Notes: a model not told the origin generated them from the letters alone. Shown: positions 1-8,190, counted from the first letter of the stretch. The stretch: DNA of 10,809 nucleotides from Ichthyophonus hoferi (GCA_002751075.1 NAOQ01000648.1:19999-30807), one strand, 5' to 3'. Translations and numbers: made by a program.

Positions 1-9
1 AAAAAAAAA

Positions 10-40
<31 letters not shown>
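1..40. repeat. A-tract at window edge
   Basis: The first 40 bases are adenine except for one T at position 11. It could be the A-tail of a retroposon whose body lies outside the window, a plain homopolymer, or an assembly-edge artefact. The sequence after it (41-300) shows no recognisable SINE or LINE body. Confidence 0.7.
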
Positions 41-1200
41 CAGAATTGAGGGGTTGAGGTTATTTAAGGATTAGCAACTCATTATAGCAGGAAAAAAAAA
101 TATAAAACTATAATTTAAATTTAGGAAAAGAAAATATTAAACAAATCAATGAAGCGTTTCAGTTTAACCTTGGTACGTAATGGACCAATCTGTCCGCTGC
201 TGTTTAATCTTCTACTACTAAATATAATATCAGATTAATGCTAAACTTTTGTTGTTCATTCATTAATTATTATTATATCCTGCTGACTGGTAATTCATTA
301 ATAAATATCTGCAAGGCTGTGATCTTAAGTCGGCACAATTCACATATCTAGTGTTTTTATAAATAGACAAAGATTGAAACTATTGAATTATAATTCAAAA
401 CATTTAAATAGACTGAACATTAAAAATTAAGCTAATCCCTAAAAGATTCTAGCGGGAAAAAGCGCCTCTTCGCTGTAAGGATGTGACACTACAATTGAAC
501 TGCACATAGGTTATAACCTATATTTTGACAGACAGGTGCTGGAAAATAAATACCTAAATAGTAGTTTGAAACGAGACATAATATGGAATTGTGTGATGCG
601 ATTTCCAAGAAAATGAAAGAAATTGTATTCATTGTGTAATAAAGCAGCCCTATAATAACTACTGGAGATCCTTATAATTATAGAATGAACCTAACAATGT
701 ACACGCGTCAATATTTTAGGCCAAATCAAATTCATTTTTACAGTGTCATAAGTACGTATATACAGATTTACGTAAGAATGACAATTATTCTATTTAGCAC
801 TCGTAAGTGAATACTTCATTCTGGTCTACTGATCATTGAGGGTAAAATAATCACAATAAATAGTAATGAAGAAGACAGATGCTGATGTGTGGCAATGTCC
901 GCATGGAACAAATTTAGTATGATAGTCATTTAATGTGCACTTTTACTGCTGATAGTTATTATTAGTGAAATAGAGCTCATCTACATATTGCCTTGGAAGA
1001 CATTTCCAACCCCTTCTTATGCACCTTTGCTCCAGAGTAGCTTGGTTTCATGAATTGACTATTTATATTCATATCAACTATAAGGTATTGTGTGGTTATA
1101 TTATAATATGATCTATGGTCACATGATACGAATAAGTTGGCCAATAGAATGGTTGGCGAGTTTGAAACGAAACAGTATATAAAATATTTTATGACTCCTT
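41..1200. other. Gene-free AT-rich stretch downstream of the protease gene
   Basis: No open frame of useful length and no splice-compatible exon could be recognised on either strand. Visible items are a 16-bp palindrome (506-521), a CCAAT-like motif near 1140 with a TATA-like run near 1175 on the plus strand, and a 14-bp palindrome ATAAAATATTTTAT near 1177. The CCAAT/TATA pair could be a promoter, but no coding sequence follows it on that strand. Confidence 0.5.
506..521. repeat. Perfect 16-bp palindrome
   Basis: ATAGGTTATAACCTAT equals its own reverse complement and has no spacer. Dyad symmetry of this length suits a dimeric protein site, but in 10 kb of AT-rich DNA one such palindrome by chance is plausible. 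Confidence 0.45.
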
Positions 1201-1206
1201 TTTATT
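1201..1206 (-). terminator. Poly(A) signal of the aspartic protease gene
   Basis: TTTATT on the plus strand reads AATAAA on the minus strand. It lies about 98 bases past the protease stop codon, a normal distance for a 3' untranslated region. The motif is common in AT-rich DNA, so the position is the main support. Confidence 0.45.
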
Positions 1207-1303
1207 AACTTTTAATATGCCCATAATTCGCATATAAACTAATACCATTTTGCAACAACTCTTTTTATCATATAACTATCAGATTTTTAGAATTTGAGCA
1301 TAT

Positions 1304-3408
1304 TCATTCACAAGACGTTATCTTTGAAATGCCAATCTTTTTGTTTTCCAGGTCAAAATAAATTTGTTTTCCTTTCAAAAAGGCACCACCTAAGCGGAAT
1401 TGGAATGACTGCATCTCAATGAGGAAATAATAGACGAAACCTTCATCGTTTTCATATGCTGTTTTTTGATAGTATTCTTCGGGGCGAACTTGAATGACCT
1501 CGCCATCGACAAAACTGATACTGATAACTGGGAGTTTGGTAAACTGTAGTGGAATTATAATTGTGAATAAGTAAAAGTGAAGGATCGCTGTAGTAATGTA
1601 AAAAAATATGTTCTGAATGGTTATATGCGCGTTTATAATTTCCGAGTACAATAACCCGGCATAATCATTTGTTCCTACAGACGTAACAGTATCCACAAAT
1701 TTACGAGTAAAGACAGGCATGGTTGTGTATGTGTGTAGTTGCCTATCATACATTGGAAATACGAGGTATGAAATGGATATGAACTAGGCCTTAAAATAGT
1801 AATGATAAGAGTAATAAAAAAAAATGAAATAAGAAGGAAGATGATAGAATATGGTATGAAATGATATGCAGAGATGTGGGAATACAAACCAAGTCAGGAG
1901 AGGGCGCAATAATATATTCAGGAGGTGTTGGACCGAATTCAGGTGAATTTATACAGCCTCCCACGGTATGTTCATCCAAGGCCGCACATAGAGCATTTAT
2001 TACTGCTTGATACACATTCGAAGGAAGTATCATTTTGTAGCTAGCAGTGTCGATAATTGCAGCTGGGTAGGATTAATTAAAATATATTTTAAAGTTAGCA
2101 CAACGGATATAAGCCAACAATATCATCCTCATATCTAACGATCCGTGTACCTTTCTAATGTGGTTATCTTTCTTGTACTTGTGCTTGAAAAAATACTAAA
2201 GATACAATAGGAATAGCCTTTGGGATTCTGTATGGATTATTATAAAAAATAACTTAATCTATAACTACAGCGATGCAATATCTAATATAAAACTGTCTGC
2301 AAAAAGAAAAAAACACTCAGCTGCAAGAATTGTAAATATTTATAAAGAAATATACATATAGGCCACACCGTTTGATACTCCCTAGAAAACCTATATACAA
2401 ATATATTTAGAGGTTGGAGAATAAGAACAAGAATACAAACATTACGCAATATATAGTCGTATATGTATATATATATAGTTTTACATAAAGGGATAGTTCA
2501 AAATCCTTACATTCTGACACTGCGGCACTTATGGTCTGTCCGCCTATCGACATGCTGGCTACAGGAAGATAGTAGCGATGTACGCCTTGATAGGGTATCA
2601 TGGTCATATCTTTAAGTTCTCCTCCTCCCATAACCATCTTTCCTCCATTCCCGCTTAATTCAAAGCACAATGAAAACACACGCCTCATACCAGACTCCGA
2701 AGCCATTGTGCTGATAACGGAATGATCATCAACGTTAGGGCCAAGACCCAATACTCCATCAGCAGCTGCTGTGTTAAAACCATACATTTGTAGGGGCTGC
2801 GCATAAATTACTCCAAATACCTGCTTAGGTGCCAAAATACCGGCAACCTTCATGTCGTCTTGGTAGTTTGTATAGTCCACAAGATTGCCAAATCTATCAC
2901 ACTTATATATAATAGTGGTGAGATTTTTCCCATGATCAGTGTTATAACGCGATTCTGCATTTTTTTCAAAATTGCAACGAACACCAGAGGGTATGGCCAG
3001 GTTACTACAGTCGTTGGTTTTTTCATATGCCTTGCACGAATTACCAATCACTAGTGTATTGGTGGTTGTTGTATCAATCATTAGGTCAAACGTCTGTGCG
3101 CCTATTTCGACCTGTGTAGAGATGTTTGTTAGTTTACGTATTGAACTCTAAGCCTAACCTTAACGTGTAGGTATGTATGTATATGCTAAGCTCTTATGTA
3201 TGTATGTATATCATGTTGGTATAATTATAAATGTGCTGTATTGCACACTGTGGGAGACTCGTACCTCGGCCAAGTAACGCAGTTGCTTCATGGTTACGCC
3301 ATATTTAAGATTAGTTGCACCGCTCGTGGCCTCTTGTTTAAAAGTTACCACATAGGCCTCGGCATATAAAGCCAGCAGGCACGCAATAAATGCGAATTTC
3401 TGAAACAT
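1304..3408 (-). CDS. Pepsin-like (A1) aspartic protease homologue, secreted, four exons
   Basis: The exons, read on the minus strand, are 3408-3265, 3111-2511, 2062-1890 and 1543-1304 (stop included). They join in phases 0, 1 and 0 into 385 residues. All three introns are GT-AG. Residues 1-18 form a signal peptide (hydrophobic core IACLLALY, likely cut after AEA), so the product should enter the secretory route. The A1 layout is clear. VEIGAQTF leads into the first catalytic Asp61 (IDTTTTN). Then come a flap Tyr131 (YQDDMKVAGIL), ADGVLGLG at 165-172, the FSLCFEL and GGKMVMGGGE strands, the second Asp253 (AIIDTASY), LPVISISF near 310, and LGGAF plus FDLENKKIGIS near the end. The Asp-Asp spacing of 192 is close to pepsin's 183. 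Six or more cysteines suggest disulfides. Oddities: Gly in both D-T-G motifs is Thr or Ala, the flap Gly is lost, no Trp follows the first motif, and only about 30 residues separate signal peptide and mature fold. The gene appears intact; activity is uncertain. Confidence 0.9.
1544..1889 (-). other. Intron 3 of the protease gene
   Basis: The donor is GTTTGT after the Leu codon at 1890. The acceptor is CCACTACAG before the Phe codon at 1543. It is phase 0 and 346 bases long. The last exon's frame stays open far into this intron, but including it would add a non-family insert, and the donor just after Leu306 gives normal spacing between the Cys285 loop and the LP strand. The donor is the weakest of the three. 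Confidence 0.7.
2063..2510 (-). other. Intron 2 of the protease gene
   Basis: The donor is a strong GTAAGG after a single T of a split codon (phase 1). The acceptor is CTACCCAG before CT, so T plus CT makes Ser249 and leads straight into AIIDTASY. The intron is 448 bases, with a TA-rich run near 2461-2477. Frame and family alignment both demand this junction. Confidence 0.88.
3112..3264 (-). other. Intron 1 of the protease gene, with a GTAT microsatellite
   Basis: The donor is GAG/GTACGA and the acceptor CTCTACACAG/GTC, phase 0, 153 bases. Joining gives YLAE-VEIGAQTF, the usual A1 strand before the first Asp. Inside lie two GTAT-repeat blocks at about 3167-3185 and 3195-3212, separated by about 10 bases; these may vary in length between individuals. 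Confidence 0.88.
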
Positions 3409-3421
3409 TTGTATATTTTGA

Positions 3422-3634
3422 TTACACTACCCATTGTGCCTTTACTGCTCTTGTTATATACCCCTCGGTAAACCGGAAAATGCCAGGGCTCATCGGCTTG
3501 GCATACTTTCTGACGATCACAGAATAGATTGGACCCTTCAGTGTCCAATGAGTATATGTATCCAAATAATCCCCAACACCGCAGAACATGTATTGCATAA
3601 ACTCATAAACTAAGAATGAGTTGGTTAGGAACAT
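3422..3634 (-). CDS. Unrecognised 70-codon open frame just upstream of the protease
   Basis: A minus-strand frame runs from ATG at 3634 to a stop at 3422-3424, encoding 70 residues; I do not recognise it. It starts with a mildly hydrophobic, aromatic-rich stretch and becomes basic near the end (KYAKPMSPGIF, ITRAVKAQ). The stop lies 13 bases before the protease ATG, and both start sites share ACAAATGTTYC. It could be a small gene, an upstream open frame in the protease leader, or an accidental opening. A TATA-like box for the protease lies inside its last codons, and a second minus frame is also open over 3345-3548, so the region is simply stop-poor. Coding status is unproven. Confidence 0.25.
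   Translation of the reverse strand: MFLTNSFLVYEFMQYMFCGVGDYLDTYTHWTLKGPIYSVIVRKYAKPMSPGIFRFTEGYITRAVKAQWVV
3453..3460 (-). promoter_or_regulatory. TATA-like box of the aspartic protease gene
   Basis: The minus strand reads GGGTATATAACAAG here, a good TATA match starting 52 bases before the protease ATG. A start of transcription 25-30 bases further on would leave a leader of about 20 bases. The element sits within the last codons of the unrecognised upstream frame. Confidence 0.45.
3528..3549. promoter_or_regulatory. Inverted CCAAT pair upstream of the protease
   Basis: ATTGGAC and GTCCAAT form 7-bp inverted arms around an 8-base spacer, so a CCAAT box reads on each strand. It lies about 70 bases upstream of the TATA-like box, the usual place for an NF-Y type CCAAT site. 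The role is inferred from sequence and position. Confidence 0.35.
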
Positions 3635-3639
3635 TTGTT

Positions 3640-4512
3640 ATTTTTTATTTGTCCTTATGATAGCTAACAAAAGATACGTCAATTTGTTTTATTTAAAACT
3701 TAGTAATCCAATATAAAAGTGGGAATTTATGAAAATGGTTCATTGGTAGAGGATAGTAGGTTGATGCCCATATAGTTAATACGGATACGCAGTATTTCTA
3801 TACGTGGTAGCATGCGGTTTCATTGTTATTTTATTTTTTAGTGTAAATAAACTTAAAGATCAAGGTCATGAATGACTACCTGGAGGATAGCTCTTGACTA
3901 ATGAATAAAGAGATGTGAAAAGTTTTTTTGGACCTATCCTTAACTTAAGTTTCATCAAGGAAGAGGAATAGTGAAAGATCTAGAATATGTAAGACGAATC
4001 GGAATTTTACACCACTGAGACCAAAGATTTTTTTGGGGTAGTACCAGGAAATCAGCTACGGTAGCGACATGGACCCCAAACATAGAACTGAGATTGCTTA
4101 ATATATATGTATCTATTCTTTTTTCGGAGGACCTCTACCATTGACTGGTCCAATTTTGATCGATTATGATGAATATTGAACCAACTATTTTTCCAGACTA
4201 CAGATGTAATAGTGATTGTTAATAATATTAAATAATCACAGGTATGTAAAGAAATACCCAAATTAATTAAATACATATTTTTTGACATTTTATACTATGC
4301 TGTTGTACCGAGTAAATTATAGATCCAAGAATTCTTGGCACTCTGAAATCATAGATCGTAAGATCCTTGGGGAACGTAGGATTGCATGATTTAATTGGAG
4401 TTTGCAATGAATGGCGATCACTTTGACAGTAATTCCCAATTAGAAATAATATCGCAGATGGTAATCTGTTGAATGCTTCTATCTGGCTGTCGTTGTCAAG
4501 TAAATAGGAATA
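3640..4512. other. Gene-free stretch upstream of the protease
   Basis: No supported gene is seen. A 78-codon minus-strand frame at 4052-4288 shows no family resemblance. The stretch holds one copy of a short dispersed repeat (4139-4201) that recurs near 9898. Upstream regulatory sequence for the protease may lie at its left end. Confidence 0.5.
4139..4201 (+). repeat. Dispersed repeat copy 1 (partner at 9898-9973)
   Basis: The block starts CATTGACTGGTCCAATTTT and ends CTATTTTTCCAGACTAC. The same two ends, with one or a few mismatches, occur in the same order and orientation near 9898, with a different-length middle. Two conserved ends around a variable middle suggest copies of one old mobile sequence. 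Confidence 0.35.
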
Positions 4513-4800
4513 GGATCGATTGTAAAGATCATTATTGGCTAATACAATTTCACAAAGATCATTGAGGCCTACTGGAATTGTCTAATCTTATCTCGATAAT
4601 TTTACTATCATGTTCTCATTTAGTGAGCTCGTTAGCTAATTCATTATTGTAAGTGCTTGCATATAATATATTGATAATTCAATCTCACCTGGTTAAGAAA
4701 GTTATGTTATGAACTAATTAGACTGATCATCTCATTATTTATTTTGTTATTAGAACTTTGGTAGGCTACGTATTTGTTCAGAGTTAATGGTCTTGTAACA
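4513..4800 (+). repeat. Diverged repeat, copy A (longest)
   Basis: Bases 4513-4593 align without a gap to 6767-6847 (68 of 81 identical). Bases 4744-4800 align with one gap to about 7590-7647 (41 of 57 identical). Between these, 4600-4740 aligns loosely with 7420-7590. It may be a terminal or untranslated part of the retroelements whose pol fossils lie nearby, but no target duplication or TG...CA ends were found. Confidence 0.65.
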
Positions 4801-4829
4801 TAAAGCTGCAAGCATACTTTGTGTTGCTT

Positions 4830-5350
4830 TAGATGATGGATTTGATGCTTGAGGAAATGAGGTAGTTTTAGCTAGAGATTTGGTTTCCATGGGTGTAAAG
4901 GTAGATGGCTATTTTCCGAGAGTGTTCAATCTATAGTTGAGGCTATTCATATCTTAGGTTACTTTGAAGTGAAGGATAGTAAAGTTTTTTGAAAAATTAA
5001 TACTAAAATCACACACGCATTAAGAAAGGCTCGCAAAAATATTATTTCATTGTTTTAGGGGTTGCATAAAGGCCTCTATTTGTTTATTGTATTGATAAGG
5101 TCATATTGGGCTGTGTCTGTAATAAATGTGAGAATGTTAGGGCCTTATACAATGGTTTGCACTTGAGTAAGATTTTAGGAATTGGTGATGTAGTTCAACT
5201 GTGTTGGCACAAATGTTTGTGTTGGTAACGGTAAAGTTGCTATCAGTTGTGTGAGAGTTGTCTGGATTGAAAGTAAAAAGAATGGAGATAAGTTGTGTAG
5301 GATGTCTAAATATTTAAATGATAAAGATAAGGTTGGTTTTTCTGAATGGT
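4830..5350 (+). pseudogene. Unidentified plus-strand coding relic with strong G skew
   Basis: Several open stretches on the plus strand look protein-like but sit in different frames: NEVVLARDLVSMGVKVDGYF near 4855-4910, SIVEAIHILGYFEVKDSK near 4930-4980, THALRKARKN near 5011-5040, and GKVAISCVRVVWIESKKNG near 5230-5290. G far exceeds C on this strand (34 to 5 over 5221-5340). Two weak readings are possible. The last piece recalls the end of ribosomal protein eS12 (GK..KVV..SCVVVK). The EAIHILGYFEVKDSKVF piece recalls the helical repeats of FASTK/RAP organelle RNA-binding proteins. Neither is secure, and a retroelement origin is not excluded. It has several stops and at least two frame changes, so it is broken. 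Confidence 0.3.
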
Positions 5351-5989
5351 AAATGCAATTCTAGTGTAATAGAATTGTTATATTTGTGAAAACACTTTTC
5401 TGTGCAAATGAAAGGTGGAGTATGTGGGGCTTTTTGATATTTAAGTTTGCGATGTGTGTATGATATGTGTATTTGGGAGAATAATGTAGTGCAGTTGGAA
5501 GTGGAAGCATGTGAGAAAGGCCTGTAACCGTATTAATATTCACATTCAGGCTTCATTAACACGTGATTGATAATAGGTAAAGACAAATTCCTTACCAGTG
5601 GCTTGGACCTTGTCTGTCTCTAAGTCTGTTGTATGTTGTTTCTCTCTGCTAGTCAATGATAGTGTTGACGTTAGGGTATAGATATGTGTGGGTTCTTTTA
5701 TTTGTATTTTCTATAAAGTTCACAGAAAATGAAGAACATCTATCTTTATTGGAAATTCCAATCATTTATGAAATGTAAACTTTATCCAGAGATGGACATA
5801 TCCTAAGATTGTTAGTTTTTGTTTTTTGAATTCTATAGGCATGTTTTTTGGCATAGTATATGTCTTCTATGTATATTTCTTCTATTAATGAGTCTTAACA
5901 CATATAGTCAGCTTCGTTGATTACTCTTTGGACTTTTTTGTCACTTGATTCTGTTGAAAGTTCCAGTTTTGATTTCTTTTCTTTATTAC
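5351..5989. other. Gene-free stretch, T- and G-rich on the plus strand
   Basis: Nothing recognisable was found. The plus strand remains poor in C, as in the coding relic to its left. A 60-codon minus-strand frame at 5361-5543 is most easily explained by this composition. The stretch may be decayed retroelement sequence continuing from 5990. Confidence 0.4.
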
Positions 5990-6195
5990 TTATGGATCCT
6001 TAGAACTTGGTGAGTGTAGCTGTCACTGACTTCCATTTAATACTTTAGAAATATTTTCTGAGTGTAGTCTCTCTTCCGGACATGGTCATAACTTTCTACT
6101 GCAAAGTTTGGATAACAAAATTAAACTTCATTGCCAACTTTATAATCTGGATCCATACCAAGTCTGTGTATGCGGGCGTTATAATTGTTGGTTCA
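5990..6195 (-). mobile_element. Possible LTR-retrotransposon pol fossil (integrase end)
   Basis: The minus strand shows a YKVGNEV motif near 6130-6150, followed by charged sequence and DSYTHQVLRIHK near 6000-6035. This recalls the C-terminal part of Ty3-type integrases, where a KVGD-V motif is followed by a Y-V-I strand. It is an old, broken fragment with several breaks. The match rests on short motifs only and could be coincidence. Confidence 0.2.
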
Positions 6196-6507
6196 GGTCA
6201 ATACCAATAGACCATATGATAAGCATATGAGATAAATATTATTCAAAGTCGCTGTGACTTTGTTAATAGTGTTTAGAACCATTTTCTTTGAGACAGAACA
6301 CTTGTCTTTTATTATTGTATGAAACCTTGTATTTACGTTTCTTTTGCTCAAAAACCAGTTTTGATCAAATCTGCCCTGGTACTGACGCATAATTTTTTGC
6401 CATATCTTGATAGCATTTACTCTAAATGAGAGTTCGGCTCTGGAGTTACTGGCAGCCCGTTGGGCAACCTATTAGCGAACAGTATGTAGTGCTGTCGTAA
6501 GAAATTT

Positions 6508-6760
6508 GATCTAGATCTTTGGAATTTGTGAGTTGCCCAGGATGTGAATATATCGCGTAGCCGGACTTGCTAAGTGTAATTCAGCCGGCTTCTGTTCTTC
6601 TAATACTATACCCAAGTAAGGATGTAGGGAATCCTGAAGATTTGGTGGAAAAACATTCAAGCATCTTCTTGATAAATTTGTCGTGGTCCTCCGTCTTCTC
6701 GGCACATAGGAGAATGCCATAGGTAGATCGCTAGTGCCATAAACCCCTTTTAGGGTCGTG
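6508..6760 (-). mobile_element. Ty1/copia reverse transcriptase fossil, minus strand
   Basis: Read on the minus strand, the piece shows an LYGLK-like motif (LKGVYG) near 6740, then ILLCAEKTEDHDKFIKKML near 6665-6720, LLGYSIRRTE near 6590-6620 and an ITLSKSGYAIYS-like end. This order matches the copia reverse transcriptase palm and thumb, where DILL is followed by a helix, LG-x-I and LSQ-x-Y. It is broken, with a few breaks, and looks old. No long terminal repeats can be assigned to it. It ends almost exactly where repeat copy B begins. Confidence 0.65.
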
Positions 6761-6766
6761 ATAAAT

Positions 6767-6847
6767 GGACCGATTGTAAAGATCGTTATTGGTTAATAAA
6801 ATTTTAAAAAAATTATTGAGACCCACTAGAATTGTCTGATTTTATCT
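6767..6847 (+). repeat. Diverged repeat, copy B
   Basis: It is gapless against 4513-4593 with 13 differences in 81 bases, 11 of them transitions. This copy is the more AT-rich of the two. It touches the right end of the minus-strand copia fossil. Confidence 0.75.
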
Positions 6848-6849
6848 TG

Positions 6850-7394
6850 AGAATAGTGTGGATCATCCAATGATACCACTATCCAAGTTTGTAATTCAAT
6901 GGAACCAAATGTACTGATTGTGGGGTTTATTTATCAGTACTATTTCTTACGCACTCCGATTTATTAATTGTTCAACATTGGCTTTTTACATAAGACAAAG
7001 AAGGTTTACTTCAGCTAAATATACGAGGAAAAGATGCTTATATGATAATAAACATATTATTGTTGTTGCCATAATTTTAAAAATACCAAACAAATAAGAT
7101 GAAGCATGTTAAAAACAAGAATACGTACAACACGAGATATTACCTCTCAGTCCCTTCAGCATTATGTAAATAAGAGTTTAATATCCCTAGGGACGGGTGT
7201 GTATTTTGTAACACGTAATTGCAATATGAAGTCAATTAAAATTATGTCAGTTAAGACAACGTAAACTAGTTCAATTAAAAGGAAATGTGTGTATGCCTAT
7301 GCAAAAACGTTGTTTTGAGTAACTAAGTAAGAAGTGTAATTGGACAGCGCTTATTATCGGGCATTTAAACATCCAAACAGTGCTTGCACAACAT
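6850..7394. other. Gene-free stretch between repeat copies B and C
   Basis: No coding frame or known element is visible. It contains a short inverted pair (GTCCCT near 7149, AGGGAC near 7189). Because copy B matches the left part of copy A and copy C the rest, this stretch could be an insertion splitting one copy, or B and C could be independent truncated copies. Confidence 0.4.
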
Positions 7395-7647
7395 TAATGA
7401 GACAGCAAGATTGACCCACTGTGATTATGTCCTTATGGGGATGGCACGCACGTTAAATAATTTCCCTATTCACGCTTGTGTTTACATACCGCATACTATG
7501 TATTGGCAAATTAATTTCCTTGTTAAAAAACGATATTCAAATAACTAATATGACTTTAATATGATTAATCTAATTAGGTCTTTATCTGGTTGTTATCAGG
7601 ACCTCGGTTGAATTACGTATTCATTTGGAATTAACGGTCTTGTAGCA
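7395..7647 (+). repeat. Diverged repeat, copy C
   Basis: The right end (about 7590-7647) matches 4744-4800 at 41 of 57 positions with one gap. Leftward to about 7420 a looser match continues through shared words such as GC-CGTTA--TAATT. The copy ends just before the plus-strand copia fossil. The left boundary is approximate. Confidence 0.55.
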
Positions 7648-7649
7648 CG

Positions 7650-8190
7650 TATACCATGAGAATAGAATTGACCAGCATCAAAGAGTACGGTACTTAGACA
7701 CCAGTTCCGCGACCACCAGCGGGTACCACTATTCTCAGATTTTTATGGGATTTTCACCGCAAGCGTGATGACAGAGGAAAATCGGTCACTCACAAAGCAA
7801 GGTTGGTGGCTCAAGAATTACAGGAGACCAGTGATATAGACTATCATTATGTCTCATCCCCTGTTTGTTCATTTGTATCAATACGCTTGCTTCTCGCAAT
7901 TGCAGGAGCAAAAGGGTACAATCTATCCCAGCTTGACATTAAGGCAGCGTATTTGTATAGCTATCTGAAGACGCCAGTATACATGAAACAACCCCTAACG
8001 CATGCAGATCCTAAGAAGAAAAGCTACGTATATTAAATTACAAGAGGCTTCTAAGAGCTACACGTCTCCGAACTACTGTGGAATCTAACGCTAGGCAACT
8101 TACTGCGATCGGTGCATTTTCGCTCCATAGAATCCGATCCCTGCCTTTACATGGCCATCATTAACACCCGTGATAAACAAGGTTGGGAAG
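7650..8190 (+). mobile_element. Ty1/copia reverse transcriptase fossil, plus strand
   Basis: The plus strand shows the classic copia reverse transcriptase start: a helix ELTSIKEYGT, VPRPPAGTTILR, WDFHRKRDDRGK, then HKARLVAQE (near 7790-7815), DYHYVSSPV, IRLLLAIAGAKGYNLSQLDI (7880-7940), AAYLYSYLKTPVYMKQP and, further on, SDPCLY. In the family these are the fingers and first palm strands; LDIKAAYL holds the first catalytic Asp. It is broken, with a few breaks, but its motifs read better than those of the minus-strand piece. No gag, protease, integrase or long terminal repeats are assigned in this window. Confidence 0.85.

Noticed and set aside
175-300. Possible fourth copy of the 4513 repeat (shared ATGGACC)
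   Set aside because: Similarity stops after a few bases and is not above chance.
1544-1753. In-frame extension of the last protease exon into intron 3, with its own ATG
   Set aside because: It would add a hydrophobic insert not found in the family; the CTACAG acceptor at 1544 gives normal spacing.
2850-3054. Open frames on both strands within the protease exon 2
   Set aside because: They are out-of-frame shadows of the A1 coding sequence, which matches the family in its own frame.
3345-3548. 67-codon minus-strand open frame overlapping the protease start
   Set aside because: It overlaps exon 1 and the upstream frame in another reading frame, has no family resemblance, and reflects a stop-poor region.
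4052-4288. 78-codon minus-strand frame, considered as a transposase fragment
   Set aside because: No DDE/D signature or helix-turn-helix pattern was seen, and the composition is that of intergenic DNA.
4830-5070. Reassigned TGA codons, to keep the plus-strand relic open
   Set aside because: TAG stops and frame changes remain, and the intact protease gene needs no altered code.
4513-6847. Copies A and B read as the two long terminal repeats of one element
   Set aside because: The reverse transcriptase fossil lies at the wrong end for copia order, the copies are only 84 percent identical over 81 bases, and no primer site or target duplication was seen.
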